Positions 8,741 through 16,627 of a stretch of 64,000 bases of DNA are shown here, piece by piece (the stretch's first letter is position 1; each line of letters starts with the position of its first letter). A program made the translations under genes and the position numbers. The stretch comes from Chelativorans sp. YIM 93263. GTDB taxonomy: Bacteria > Pseudomonadota > Alphaproteobacteria > Rhizobiales > Rhizobiaceae. Under the pieces are notes generated by a model that saw only the letters and a program-made list of their open reading frames with translations, did not search any database and was not told the DNA's origin. The DNA lies in contig NZ_JAKCWP010000001.1 in assembly GCF_028767125.1 (NCBI RefSeq), positions 310,001 through 374,000 on the forward strand. Reading direction: 5' to 3'.

Positions 8741-9892
8741 TCAGAACTCCAGCTCCGGCACGTCGAGCCAACGGCGCTCGGCCCACGACTTCAGACCCAG
8801 CTCGGCGAGTTGCACGCCCTTGGCACCGGCCTCGAGGCCATAGGGCCAAGGAGCGTCCTCGGACACGTGGCGCAGGAACTGTTCCCACTGCACCTTGAAG
8901 CCGTTGTCGGCAGGCCAGTTGTCCGGCACTTCCTCCCAGTCGTCGAAGAAGTTCATGGTCTGCGGCTGGTCCGGGTTCCACACGGGCTTCGGCGTATTGA
9001 CACGGTGCTGCGTCCAGCACTTGTGGAGACCGGCAACGGCCGAGCCGTGCGTGCCGTCGACCTGGAAGGTCACGAGGTCATCGCGGCGTACGCGCACCGC
9101 CCAGCTCGAATTGATGTGGGCAACAATGCCGCCTTCGAGCTCGAAGGTGGCATAGGCAGCATCGTCGGCGTCGGCCTCGTAGGGCTTGCCCTGCTCGTCC
9201 ACGCGCTCGGGGATGTGGGTCGCGCCCAGGCAGGAGACCGCCTTGACCGGCGCGAAGGTGTTGTCGAGCACGTAGCGCCAGTGGCACAGCATGTCGATGA
9301 TGATGCCGCCGCCATCGCCCTTACGGTAATTCCAGGAGGGGCGCTGCGCGGGTTGCCAGTCGCCTTCGAAGACCCAGTAGCCGAACTCGCCGCGCACTGA
9401 GAGAATCTTGCCAAAGAAGCCTGAGTCGCGGAGCATCTTCAGCTTCATGAGACCGGGCAGGAACAGCTTGTCCTGCACCACACCGTGCTTCAGCCCGGAA
9501 GCACGGGCCTTCTTGGCGATATCGACGGCGACGTCGAGTTCGTCGGAGGTCGGCTTTTCGCAATAGACGTTCTTACCGGCGGCGAGAGCCTTCTCCAGGA
9601 GGCCGGCGCGGATCTTGGTGGCGCCTGCGTCGAAGAATATCTCGTCGTCTTTATTGGCGAGAGCCGCATCAAGGTCGTCGGAATACCGCTCCACGCCGTG
9701 CCTCTTCGCAATCGCCTCCACCTTTTCCAGATTGCGGCCGACCAAGATCGGGTCCACCTGAAGCGTGTCACCGTTGGAAAGCGCGAGGCCGCCCTGGTCG
9801 CGGATGGCCAGAATGGAGCGTACGAGGTGCTGATTATAGCCCATCCGCCCGGTGATACCGTGCATGATGATGCCAATGCGCCTTTGGGGCAT
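8741..9892 (-). CDS. Gfo/Idh/MocA family NAD(P)-dependent oxidoreductase
   Basis: 383 residues. An N-terminal Rossmann domain (GIIMHGITGRMGYNQHL) is followed by the family hallmark E-K-P at about residues 112-114 (VYCEKPTSDE) and a C-terminal substrate-binding half with GGGIIIDMLCHW. The family oxidises sugar or inositol hydroxyls with NAD(P). Start ATG 9892 has GGGAGG just upstream. First gene of the leftward operon, 94 bp before DUF993. Divergent from tctC; the operator at 9917-9942 lies 25 bp upstream of the start, which suggests direct control by a TetR regulator. Substrate unknown. Confidence 0.92.
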   Translation of the reverse strand: MPQRRIGIIMHGITGRMGYNQHLVRSILAIRDQGGLALSNGDTLQVDPILVGRNLEKVEAIAKRHGVERYSDDLDAALANKDDEIFFDAGATKIRAGLLEKALAAGKNVYCEKPTSDELDVAVDIAKKARASGLKHGVVQDKLFLPGLMKLKMLRDSGFFGKILSVRGEFGYWVFEGDWQPAQRPSWNYRKGDGGGIIIDMLCHWRYVLDNTFAPVKAVSCLGATHIPERVDEQGKPYEADADDAAYATFELEGGIVAHINSSWAVRVRRDDLVTFQVDGTHGSAVAGLHKCWTQHRVNTPKPVWNPDQPQTMNFFDDWEEVPDNWPADNGFKVQWEQFLRHVSEDAPWPYGLEAGAKGVQLAELGLKSWAERRWLDVPELEF

Positions 9893-9916
9893 ATGTCCTC
9901 CCAAGACCGAAACGTT

Positions 9917-9942
9917 GTTGTAACTATCCAGTTACTTACAAC
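9917..9942. promoter_or_regulatory. Dyad operator 1 in the divergent promoter region (near the dehydrogenase operon)
   Basis: Inner dyad GTAACT (9920-9925) / AGTTAC (9930-9935) around ATCC, nested in an outer perfect dyad GTTGTAA (9917-9923) / TTACAAC (9936-9942). Bases 9922-9939 match 10010-10027 at 17 of 18 positions. Size and symmetry fit a TetR dimer site, and two TetR genes lie at the end of the same locus. Binding is inference. Confidence 0.65.
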
Positions 9943-10009
9943 CCGCCATTCGTCTCGTCAAGAAGCCATCGTAAAAAAGCGCGGGCAGTGTGCGTAGCCG
10001 ACGCATGGG

Positions 10010-10036
10010 AACTAACCAGTTACTTACTTCTTGACA
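10010..10036. promoter_or_regulatory. Dyad operator 2 abutting a TTGACA -35 element of the tctCBA operon
   Basis: AACT (10010-10013) / AGTT (10018-10021) around AACC, followed by the same TACTTAC tail as operator 1. TTGACA at 10031-10036 follows directly and is a good -35 hexamer for tctC; the -10 at about 10054-10059 (CACAGT) is poor. Placement would let a repressor block polymerase. Inferred from position and the repeat with 9922-9939. Confidence 0.6.
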
Positions 10037-10124
10037 GCGCGCGCAAGTGACTCCACAGTTTCGAGCCGACGCCAGGTCGAAAAATAGGCCGCGGCGTATT
10101 CGAACACCACATAGGGAGGAGACC

Positions 10125-11153
10125 ATGGGTCTTATAACCAAGGCCACGTTTGCAGTGGCCGCATCAGCTTTCGCCCTGTCCGCCGCGCCATCCATCGCAC
10201 AGGAATGGGAGCCTGACCGCCCCATCAACATCATCGTGCCCTGGGGTGCGGGAGGCTCCACCGATCAGGTGACTCGCGTCACGGTTCCGATCATCTCGGA
10301 AGCGCTCGGACAGTCGGTGGTGGTCGTGAATCAGCCCGGCGCTTCCGGCGCTGTCGGAACGCAGGAGGTGCTGAATGCACCGAAGGACGGCTACACCTGG
10401 ACGGCCAACGCGATCGCCAACAACGCCACCTACCACGTTTCGGGGCTGGTGGAGGATACCAACATCGATGATTGGCACATCTATCTCTCTGTTGCCAACG
10501 TGCCGGTGGTTTCCGTACCCGCCGACAGCGAATTCGAGGATTTCGGGCAGCTGCTCGAGGCTTTCCAGGAGCGCGGTGAGGAAATCACCGTCGGCACGGC
10601 CGGAGTGACCTCTTCCGGCGGCACGGCGATTGCCGGGCTCGCCCAGGAGGGTGATTTTGAATACCGCATGGTGACCTATGACGGCGGCGGGCCGGCCGCG
10701 ATCGCCACGGCCTCCGGTGAAGCCATGGTGACCACTCAGTTGGCGGTCGAGCAGGCAGAGCTTATTCGCGGCGGCCGGCTGCGCGCGCTTGCGGTAATCA
10801 GCGATGAGCCGCTGACGATCGAGGGAGCCGACCCGATCCCGCCGATCACCGAATGGCTGCCGGACATGCCGATTGCACCGGATTATTTCGGCATCTTCAT
10901 TCCGCGCGGCGTTCCCGATGAGGTCGTGGCGACCATGGACCGCATCTGGGAAGAAAAGGTGATGAACTCGGACGCGCTGCGCGAATATGCCGAGACGAAC
11001 GGCGCGGTCTTTGCCCCTTCTTATGGCGAAGAAGCGCGCGAACGGGCGATGCCGATCGTTATCGAAGAGGCCTGCTCGGCGGAAGAGCGCGGCACCATGG
11101 TCAACGAACCTTCGACCATCGGGATCGATTGCGAAACGATGAGCGAGATGTAA
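10125..11153 (+). CDS. tctC: Tripartite tricarboxylate transporter substrate-binding protein (TctC/Bug family)
   Basis: 342 residues with an N-terminal secretion signal ending ASAFALSAAPSIAQ, then the TctC/Bug periplasmic binding fold: RPINIIVPWGAGGSTDQVTR, NQPGASGAVGTQEV and a GTAGVTSSGGT segment in the ligand cleft. It captures a carboxylated solute in the periplasm and hands it to the TctAB membrane complex. ATG 10125 has GGGAGGAG upstream. First gene of tctCBA; a strong stem-loop separates it from tctB and probably raises the relative level of its mRNA. The ligand is likely the acid handled by the divergent catabolic operon. Confidence 0.93.
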   Translation: MGLITKATFAVAASAFALSAAPSIAQEWEPDRPINIIVPWGAGGSTDQVTRVTVPIISEALGQSVVVVNQPGASGAVGTQEVLNAPKDGYTWTANAIANNATYHVSGLVEDTNIDDWHIYLSVANVPVVSVPADSEFEDFGQLLEAFQERGEEITVGTAGVTSSGGTAIAGLAQEGDFEYRMVTYDGGGPAAIATASGEAMVTTQLAVEQAELIRGGRLRALAVISDEPLTIEGADPIPPITEWLPDMPIAPDYFGIFIPRGVPDEVVATMDRIWEEKVMNSDALREYAETNGAVFAPSYGEEARERAMPIVIEEACSAEERGTMVNEPSTIGIDCETMSEM

Positions 11154-11175
11154 GAAGCATCCGCGCTGCCATCGA

Positions 11176-11206
11176 AGAATGCCGGCACCTCGGGTGCCGG
11201 CATTCT
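11176..11206 (+). other. 14-bp perfect stem-loop between tctC and tctB
   Basis: AGAATGCCGGCACC (11176-11189), loop TCG, and GGTGCCGGCATTCT (11193-11206). No T-run follows; the tctB ribosome-binding site GGAGG starts a few bases later. Such hairpins after the binding-protein gene of transport operons usually protect the upstream message from 3' exonucleases or partly terminate transcription. Confidence 0.75.
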
Positions 11207-11228
11207 CCACCGGAGGACAGTAAACACC

Positions 11229-11765
11229 ATGAGTGAGCATTCGGCGGATTCAAATGTCGAGCGCCGGCGCATGAACCGCGCCGATCTCGCTACCGGTTGC
11301 GTTCTCACGATCCTTGGGCTGGCCATCGTCTACTTTTCCTGGTCGATGCCCCGATTGGAAGTCCGCGGCATTCACCCGGCCACTGTGCCCGGCCTGGTCC
11401 CCGGGCTCCTTGGCCTGGCACTCGCCATCTGCGGAGCCGTACTCGGCATCAAGGCCTGGCGCGAAGGACGCCAGGAAGAGGGCTGGCGGGATTTTCTGCA
11501 TATCTTTTACACGGCCGAGATAGGACGGGTTCTCGTCGCGGCGGGACTTGCCCTGGTCTATTCGCTCGTGCTGGTGGGTCTCATGCCTTTCTGGCTCGCC
11601 ACCACCGTATTCCTCTTCTTTTTTATTCTCGCATTCGAGACGTGGCTGTCCTCCGCGCCGAAGCCGCTTCTCCGCTCCGCGTTCTGGGCACTCGTCCAGG
11701 CGGTGATCGTCGGCATCGTCGTCACGCTCGTTTTCGAATACGGCTTCCTCGTCCGCTTGCCCTGA
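11229..11765 (+). CDS. tctB: Tripartite tricarboxylate transporter small membrane subunit TctB
   Basis: 178 residues with about four or five hydrophobic segments (GCVLTILGLAIVYFSW, GLVPGLLGLALAICG, VLVAAGLALVYSLVLVGLM and following), typical of TctB proteins. It is the small, poorly conserved inner-membrane subunit of the TTT transporter and works with TctA. A GGAGG lies 12-16 bases before ATG 11229. Located between tctC and tctA in the standard order C-B-A. Confidence 0.9.
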   Translation: MSEHSADSNVERRRMNRADLATGCVLTILGLAIVYFSWSMPRLEVRGIHPATVPGLVPGLLGLALAICGAVLGIKAWREGRQEEGWRDFLHIFYTAEIGRVLVAAGLALVYSLVLVGLMPFWLATTVFLFFFILAFETWLSSAPKPLLRSAFWALVQAVIVGIVVTLVFEYGFLVRLP

Positions 11766-11778
11766 GAGATACCTGTCG

Positions 11779-13302
11779 ATGTTTGAAGGCCTTTGGCTCC
11801 TTGGTTCCGGCATTGCGCATTTCCTGACATGGGAAGCGCTGTTCAACATTGCGTGGGCGAGCCTGCTCGGTATCGTTGTCGGTGCGCTGCCCGGCCTGAC
11901 GGCGACCATGGGGGTGGCTCTGCTCGTCACGCTGACCTACAAGATGCCCCCCGACCAGGCGATCCTTTGCCTGATGGCGCTTTATGTTGGGTCGATATAT
12001 GGCGGCAGCCGCTCGGCCATTTTGCTCGCCATTCCGGGAACGCCGGCGAGTGCTGCCACCACACTGGACGGCTTTCCATTAGCACGCGCCGGCAAAGCCG
12101 GTATGGCCATGGGCATTGCCACGACATCCTCCGCGCTGGGGACGCTGGTCGGCATTGTTTTCCTCGCCCTGATCGCACCCTGGCTGGCTGAATTCGCGCT
12201 CCGTTTCGGCTCTTATGAATTCTTCTGGTTGGCACTTTTCGGTGTCCTCATTTCGGGGCGGCTGACCTCTATCGACAACCCGCTGAAGGGCTACATCGCC
12301 GGCATCCTGGGGCTTTTAGCCGCTATGATCGGCATGGAGAGCCTGCATGCATATCAGCGCTTCACCTTTGGAATCTCGGGCTTGGGCGGCGGTATAGACC
12401 TGATCCCCGCCATGGTCGGTGCGTTCGGCTTTGCCGAAATTCTGGTTGTCATGAAGCAGCGCGTCACACCTACGCTCGTCACGAGTAACGACCGGGTTCT
12501 GCCGCGTTTGGCGGACATCACGCGCTATTGGCGTACAACGCTGCGCTCCGGCTTCGTCGGCACGATTGCCGGTATCATTCCGGGTGTTGGCGAGGATATC
12601 GGCTCCTGGGCCTCCTATGCGGCCGCGCGGCGCAAGAGCAAGGAAGCCGATCAGTTCGGCAAGGGCTCCGTCGAGGGGCTGGTGGCCGCCGAGACGGGAA
12701 ATTCCGCCGTCATCCCCGGCGCCATGATCCCGACGCTCACCCTGGCGCTGCCCGGCTCGGCCGCGGCGGCCGTGCTGATCGCCGCCATGTTCATCCACGG
12801 TATTCGGCCCGGCCCCATGCTGATGCAGGAAAACCCTGAGTTCCTTTATCAGATCGTCGGCATCCTGCTTCTTTCAACCGTCGCTATCACGATCTTCGGC
12901 CTTTCCCTCACCAAGCTGCTCGTCCGCGTGCTTCTGGTCCCCCGCGAAAAGCTGATGCCGGTCGTCTATGTGCTGTGCGTCGTCGGCTCCTTCGCCATCA
13001 CCCAACGCATGTTCGACGTCTATGTGATGATCGCCTTCGGGCTCATCGGCTTCGTGCTGAGGCAAATGCGCTATCCTATGGCGCCGCTGGTGCTGGGCAT
13101 CATCCTCGGCGAGCTTTTGGACATCAACCTGCGCCGCGGCCTGCACATTACCGATGGCGACGTTTCGCCCTTCTTCACCCGGCCGATCAGCGCCGTGCTG
13201 TGCACGGTGATCGTGCTGACCCTTGTCATGAGTCTGCCAACGGTAAACCGTCGTGTCACAAACCTCTTCAAGCGCCTCGACCCGCAAAGCCGCACAGGCT
13301 GA
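11779..13302 (+). CDS. tctA: Tripartite tricarboxylate transporter large permease TctA
   Basis: 507 residues, the usual TctA length, with roughly a dozen hydrophobic helices. Family landmarks are ALPGLTATMGVALLV and YGGSRSAILLAIPGTP near the N terminus and the repeat IIPGVGEDIGSWASY and ALPGSAAAAVLIAAM later, which form the two inverted transport repeats. It imports the TctC-bound carboxylate, driven by an ion gradient. It starts 13 bp after tctB. The 3' end overlaps the GTG start of the next TetR gene by 50 bp, so the regulator is likely part of the same transcript. Confidence 0.95.
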   Translation: MFEGLWLLGSGIAHFLTWEALFNIAWASLLGIVVGALPGLTATMGVALLVTLTYKMPPDQAILCLMALYVGSIYGGSRSAILLAIPGTPASAATTLDGFPLARAGKAGMAMGIATTSSALGTLVGIVFLALIAPWLAEFALRFGSYEFFWLALFGVLISGRLTSIDNPLKGYIAGILGLLAAMIGMESLHAYQRFTFGISGLGGGIDLIPAMVGAFGFAEILVVMKQRVTPTLVTSNDRVLPRLADITRYWRTTLRSGFVGTIAGIIPGVGEDIGSWASYAAARRKSKEADQFGKGSVEGLVAAETGNSAVIPGAMIPTLTLALPGSAAAAVLIAAMFIHGIRPGPMLMQENPEFLYQIVGILLLSTVAITIFGLSLTKLLVRVLLVPREKLMPVVYVLCVVGSFAITQRMFDVYVMIAFGLIGFVLRQMRYPMAPLVLGIILGELLDINLRRGLHITDGDVSPFFTRPISAVLCTVIVLTLVMSLPTVNRRVTNLFKRLDPQSRTG

Positions 13303-13948
13303 AGCGGCCGGCGGCAGCCGGGCCAATCGCACGCGCGACCCGGTTCGCACGCGTGCGGCCATTCTGGCGGCCGGACGTGCGGAGTTCGCCGAGAGGGGGC
13401 TTGAAGGCGCGCGGATCGATGCCATTGCCAACCGGGCGTCGATCAACAAGCGCATGCTCTATCACTACTTCGGAGGCAAGGACGCGCTTTATTGCGCGGT
13501 GCTGGCGGAAGCCTATCGGGAGATACGTGAGGGCGAGCGAGCCCTGCAGCTCGACCAGTACGAGCCGGTCGAAGCGGTCGAACGGCTCGTACGCTTTACC
13601 TTCCGGCATTTTCTGGAATGCCCGTGGTTTATCGCCCTCCTGACAAACGAAAACCTGCTCAAGGCGCGCTATCTGCGCACACTCCCCGAAATGCACGGCC
13701 TGCACTCGCCCTTGGTCGGTCAGCTTCGCAAGCTGATACACCGTGGCGGCGAAGCCGGAGTCTTCCGCCCCGGCGTCGATCCCGTGCAGCTCTACATCTC
13801 CATCGCCGCGCTCGGCTATTTCTACGTCTCCAACAACGCAACGCTGTCGGTGATCTTCGAGACGGATCTGTCTGAAAGCCAACAGATCGCCACCCGCGAA
13901 GCGCATGCGGTCGAGATGGTCCTCAATTTCCTGAAGTTCAGGTCCTGA
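13253..13948 (+). CDS. TetR family transcriptional regulator (copy 1)
   Basis: 231 residues from GTG 13253, inside the end of tctA in another frame. The N-terminal HTH runs from RTRAAILAAGRAEFAERG through IDAIANRASINKRMLYHYFGGKDALY, the classic TetR helix pattern. The C-terminal ligand-binding half (VFRPGVDPVQLYISIAALGYFYVSN) closely resembles that of the convergent neighbour. A basic, low-complexity ~30-residue N-terminal tail precedes the HTH. No ATG exists before the HTH, so GTG is the only good start. Probable controller of the tct and catabolic operons. Confidence 0.9.
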   Translation: MSQTSSSASTRKAAQAEAAGGSRANRTRDPVRTRAAILAAGRAEFAERGLEGARIDAIANRASINKRMLYHYFGGKDALYCAVLAEAYREIREGERALQLDQYEPVEAVERLVRFTFRHFLECPWFIALLTNENLLKARYLRTLPEMHGLHSPLVGQLRKLIHRGGEAGVFRPGVDPVQLYISIAALGYFYVSNNATLSVIFETDLSESQQIATREAHAVEMVLNFLKFRS

Positions 13949-14603
13949 CGGTTGCCAGCACCGTGTTGACCACGTGCTCCTCCCATTCCTTGAGACGTGC
14001 GGGATTGGTGAGGTCCCGATCAAAAATGGCGGAAAGCGTGTAGCGGTTCGATAGATAGAAATAACCGAGCGCGGCGATGGTTATGTACACATTGACCGGA
14101 TCGATGCCGGGCCGGAAGACTCCTTCTTCCCGACCACGCCTCAGGACGTCAGCGAGTTCGGTCACGAAGTGCGAATGCATTTCCGTGAGCTTGCGGGAGC
14201 CCTTCAGGTGTTCGGCTTTAAACAGGTTTTCCGTGTTCAGCAGGCTGATGAACTCCGGATGCTCCAGGAAATAGCGCCAGGTGAAGCGCGACAGTTCCGA
14301 AAGCGCCTCCTCCGGCGTTTTATGCGTGAGGTCCAGCTCGCGTTCGGCCGAGCGGATCGCGGCATAGGTTTCCTCAAGCACGGCGATGTAAAGCCCGCTC
14401 TTGTCCCCGAAATAGTGATAAAGCATGCGCTTGTTGGTGCCGGCGCGCGCGGCGATCGTGTCCACGCGCGCGCCGCCTATGCCCTTTTCGGCGAATTCCG
14501 CTGTCGCTGCCTGGAGGATTGCCGCCTGCGTCCGCTCCGGATCTCGGATAGCTTTCCGCCGCTCTCGACGCGGCGGTTTTTCGGTGATCTCGGATGCCAA
14601 CAA
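13938..14603 (-). CDS. TetR family transcriptional regulator (copy 2)
   Basis: 221 residues with a TetR HTH (RTQAAILQAATAEFAEKG ... TNKRMLYHYFGDKSGLY) and a C-terminal domain sharing runs such as VFRPGIDP and IAALGYFYLSN with the upstream copy, so the two are paralogues. TTG 14603 is the likely start: GGGAG lies 6-7 bases upstream and no ATG/GTG precedes the HTH. The 3' ends of the two TetR genes overlap by 11 bp, tail to tail. It may sense a different pathway metabolite or an alternative substrate of the same locus. Confidence 0.9.
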   Translation of the reverse strand: MLASEITEKPPRRERRKAIRDPERTQAAILQAATAEFAEKGIGGARVDTIAARAGTNKRMLYHYFGDKSGLYIAVLEETYAAIRSAERELDLTHKTPEEALSELSRFTWRYFLEHPEFISLLNTENLFKAEHLKGSRKLTEMHSHFVTELADVLRRGREEGVFRPGIDPVNVYITIAALGYFYLSNRYTLSAIFDRDLTNPARLKEWEEHVVNTVLATVRT

Positions 14604-14779
14604 ATATCTCCCGCTACCTCCGATGAGTGACGCCTTATAGACGACATACTACCCTCGCCACAATCTCGGCGGCGGGTTTCGTTTTTCGCTCTTGAGATGC
14701 GAACTTTCTCTGGCGGCGGACGTTTGGCGGGAAGCACGGGCGATGCCCCGTCAAACCGGAAAGCACAAAGGGTGCAATC

Positions 14780-15217
14780 ATGACCGCGACAGGCCTAGAC
14801 GTCCTGGACAAGACGGTCCAGACCACGAATATCTGGCTCAACGAGATAATGGCCGACCATGGCGACGACCGCCAGGTCGCCTGGCATATCCTGGGCGCCG
14901 TTCTGCACGCCCTGCGCGACCGTCTGCCGGCGGATTTGTCCGCTCATCTCGGCGCCGAATTACCCCTGCTGATCCGTGGCCTGTACTACGATCAGTATGA
15001 ACCGTCGAAGCAACCCGACGTCACGCGCACGCTGGATGCATTCCTCGAGCGTGTGAAAGAGGGACTGACATCGACAAGGCCGGTCGACTCCGTCGAAGCG
15101 ACGCGTAGCGTTTTTCACGTCATTGCGCATCGTATAGACCTCGGGCAATCTGCCAAGGTGCGAGACGCACTGCCCAAGGACATCCAGGCGCTTTGGCCGG
15201 AAAGCGTTGGTGTTTGA
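14780..15217 (+). CDS. DUF2267 domain protein
   Basis: 145 residues, mostly helical and acidic, matching the DUF2267 family: an N-terminal helix with TTNIWLNEIMADHG, then QVAWHILGAVLHALRDRLP and a second similar helical repeat (SVFHVIAHRIDLGQSAKVRDALPKDIQALWP). Function unknown. In many bacteria the family occurs with stress and host-survival genes. Here it is the first gene of a rightward cluster and ends 3 bp before the erythromycin-esterase family gene, so the two are co-transcribed. Confidence 0.85.
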   Translation: MTATGLDVLDKTVQTTNIWLNEIMADHGDDRQVAWHILGAVLHALRDRLPADLSAHLGAELPLLIRGLYYDQYEPSKQPDVTRTLDAFLERVKEGLTSTRPVDSVEATRSVFHVIAHRIDLGQSAKVRDALPKDIQALWPESVGV

Positions 15218-15220
15218 GCC

Positions 15221-16561
15221 ATGGTCGGCAGCACGGCCAGCGAGCGCGCGCGGGCGCGCCACGCCGACGAGGCGGCCAGCTGGATTCGGGACCGCTGCGA
15301 GCCGTTACCGCCGCTGGAGAAGAGCGATCAGTTCGGCGCGATGTGCGACCGCTTTGCCGACGCGCGCGTCGTTTTGCTCGGCGAGGCCACCCATGGCAGC
15401 GCGGAATTTTATCGTGCCCGCGCGGCGATCACACGGCGGCTTGTTGAAAAGCACGGGTTCAATATAGTCGCTGTGGAGGCCGATTGGCCCGACGCCGCCC
15501 GAGTTGACCGCTATGTTCGCCATCGCCCGGCCGGACAGTATGATGAGGAGACCTTCGCCCGGTTTCCCACATGGATGTGGCGCAATCGGGAGTTCGCCGA
15601 CTTCATAGAATGGCTCCGGAATCATAACGCTGACCGGCGGAGGGAAGACAGGACCGAGTTTCGTGGGCTCGACGTTTACTCGCTCGGAACCTCGATCGCC
15701 GCAGTGGTCGATTATCTCGACAGGGTCGATCCCGAGGCCGCCGCGAGGGCGCGGGAACGGTACGGCTGCCTCACTCCATGGCAGAACGAGCCGGAGTATT
15801 ATGGCCACGCAATGCTGCGGGGCGGGCGCGACACGTGCGAGGACGAGGTCGCCGCACAACTCAAAGAGTTGCTCGACAAGCGGCTGGATGTGGCAGCCGA
15901 GAGCGAAGATTATTTCGATGCAGCGCAGAATGCACGCATCGTGCGCGCGGCGGAGCACTACTACCGCATCATGTACCAGGGTTCGACGGAATCCTGGAAC
16001 CTGCGCGACCGGCATATGTTTGATACGCTGCAGACGCTGATCGCGGCGCGTGGCGAGAAGGCCAAGGCGGTGGTCTGGGCTCATAATTCCCATGTCGGCA
16101 ACGCCGCCGCCACGGCGATGGGCTGGCAGGGCGAGTTCAATATCGGCGAACTCTGCCGCACCGCGTATGGCGACAGTGCTGTCCTAATCGGCTTCGGAAC
16201 GGACCGCGGCACGGTCGCCGCTGCTGACGATTGGGGCGGATCAATGCGCATCAAGGCAGTCAACCCGTCACGCCCGGACTCATACGAACACCTTTTCCGG
16301 CAATCCGGAATTTCGATGTCACTGTCCGATTTGCGCATCCCGGCTAACCGGGAGCTGCGGGATGCCCTCGGCGAGCCACGCCTGGAACGGGCCATCGGTG
16401 TTATCTACCGGCCGGAATCCGAGTTCTACAGCCACTACTTCCAGGCTGTCCTGCCGGATCAGTTCGATGCCTACATTTGGTTTGATGAGACTAGTGCGGT
16501 GACACCGCTTCCAACGGAGCGGCCAGATGGTGTTGCCGAAACCTACCCCTTTGGAGTGTAG
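15221..16561 (+). CDS. Erythromycin esterase family protein
   Basis: 446 residues, the full family length. Signature motifs are VVLLGEATHGS (residues ~50-60, conserved Glu55 and His58) and VVWAHNSHVGN (the catalytic-type histidines near residue 290), plus NIVAVEADWPD and RDRHM. Founding members hydrolyse macrolide lactones, but chromosomal copies next to phosphoribosyltransferase and hydrolase genes are common and probably act on other esters, so resistance should not be assumed. Starts 3 bp after DUF2267. Its TAG stop (16559-16561) is in the same frame as the following hydrolase. Confidence 0.92.
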   Translation: MVGSTASERARARHADEAASWIRDRCEPLPPLEKSDQFGAMCDRFADARVVLLGEATHGSAEFYRARAAITRRLVEKHGFNIVAVEADWPDAARVDRYVRHRPAGQYDEETFARFPTWMWRNREFADFIEWLRNHNADRRREDRTEFRGLDVYSLGTSIAAVVDYLDRVDPEAAARARERYGCLTPWQNEPEYYGHAMLRGGRDTCEDEVAAQLKELLDKRLDVAAESEDYFDAAQNARIVRAAEHYYRIMYQGSTESWNLRDRHMFDTLQTLIAARGEKAKAVVWAHNSHVGNAAATAMGWQGEFNIGELCRTAYGDSAVLIGFGTDRGTVAAADDWGGSMRIKAVNPSRPDSYEHLFRQSGISMSLSDLRIPANRELRDALGEPRLERAIGVIYRPESEFYSHYFQAVLPDQFDAYIWFDETSAVTPLPTERPDGVAETYPFGV

Positions 16562-16627
16562 CGGTGTCACACACCGGCCAGCGATGCCAAAGAGATCCGC
16601 ATAGAGCCCGAAGGCCTGAAAGGGTTC

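Noticed and set aside
15221-16561. Macrolide resistance gene
   Set aside because: The erythromycin-esterase family is much broader than resistance enzymes and the chromosomal operon context argues for a housekeeping or stress role.
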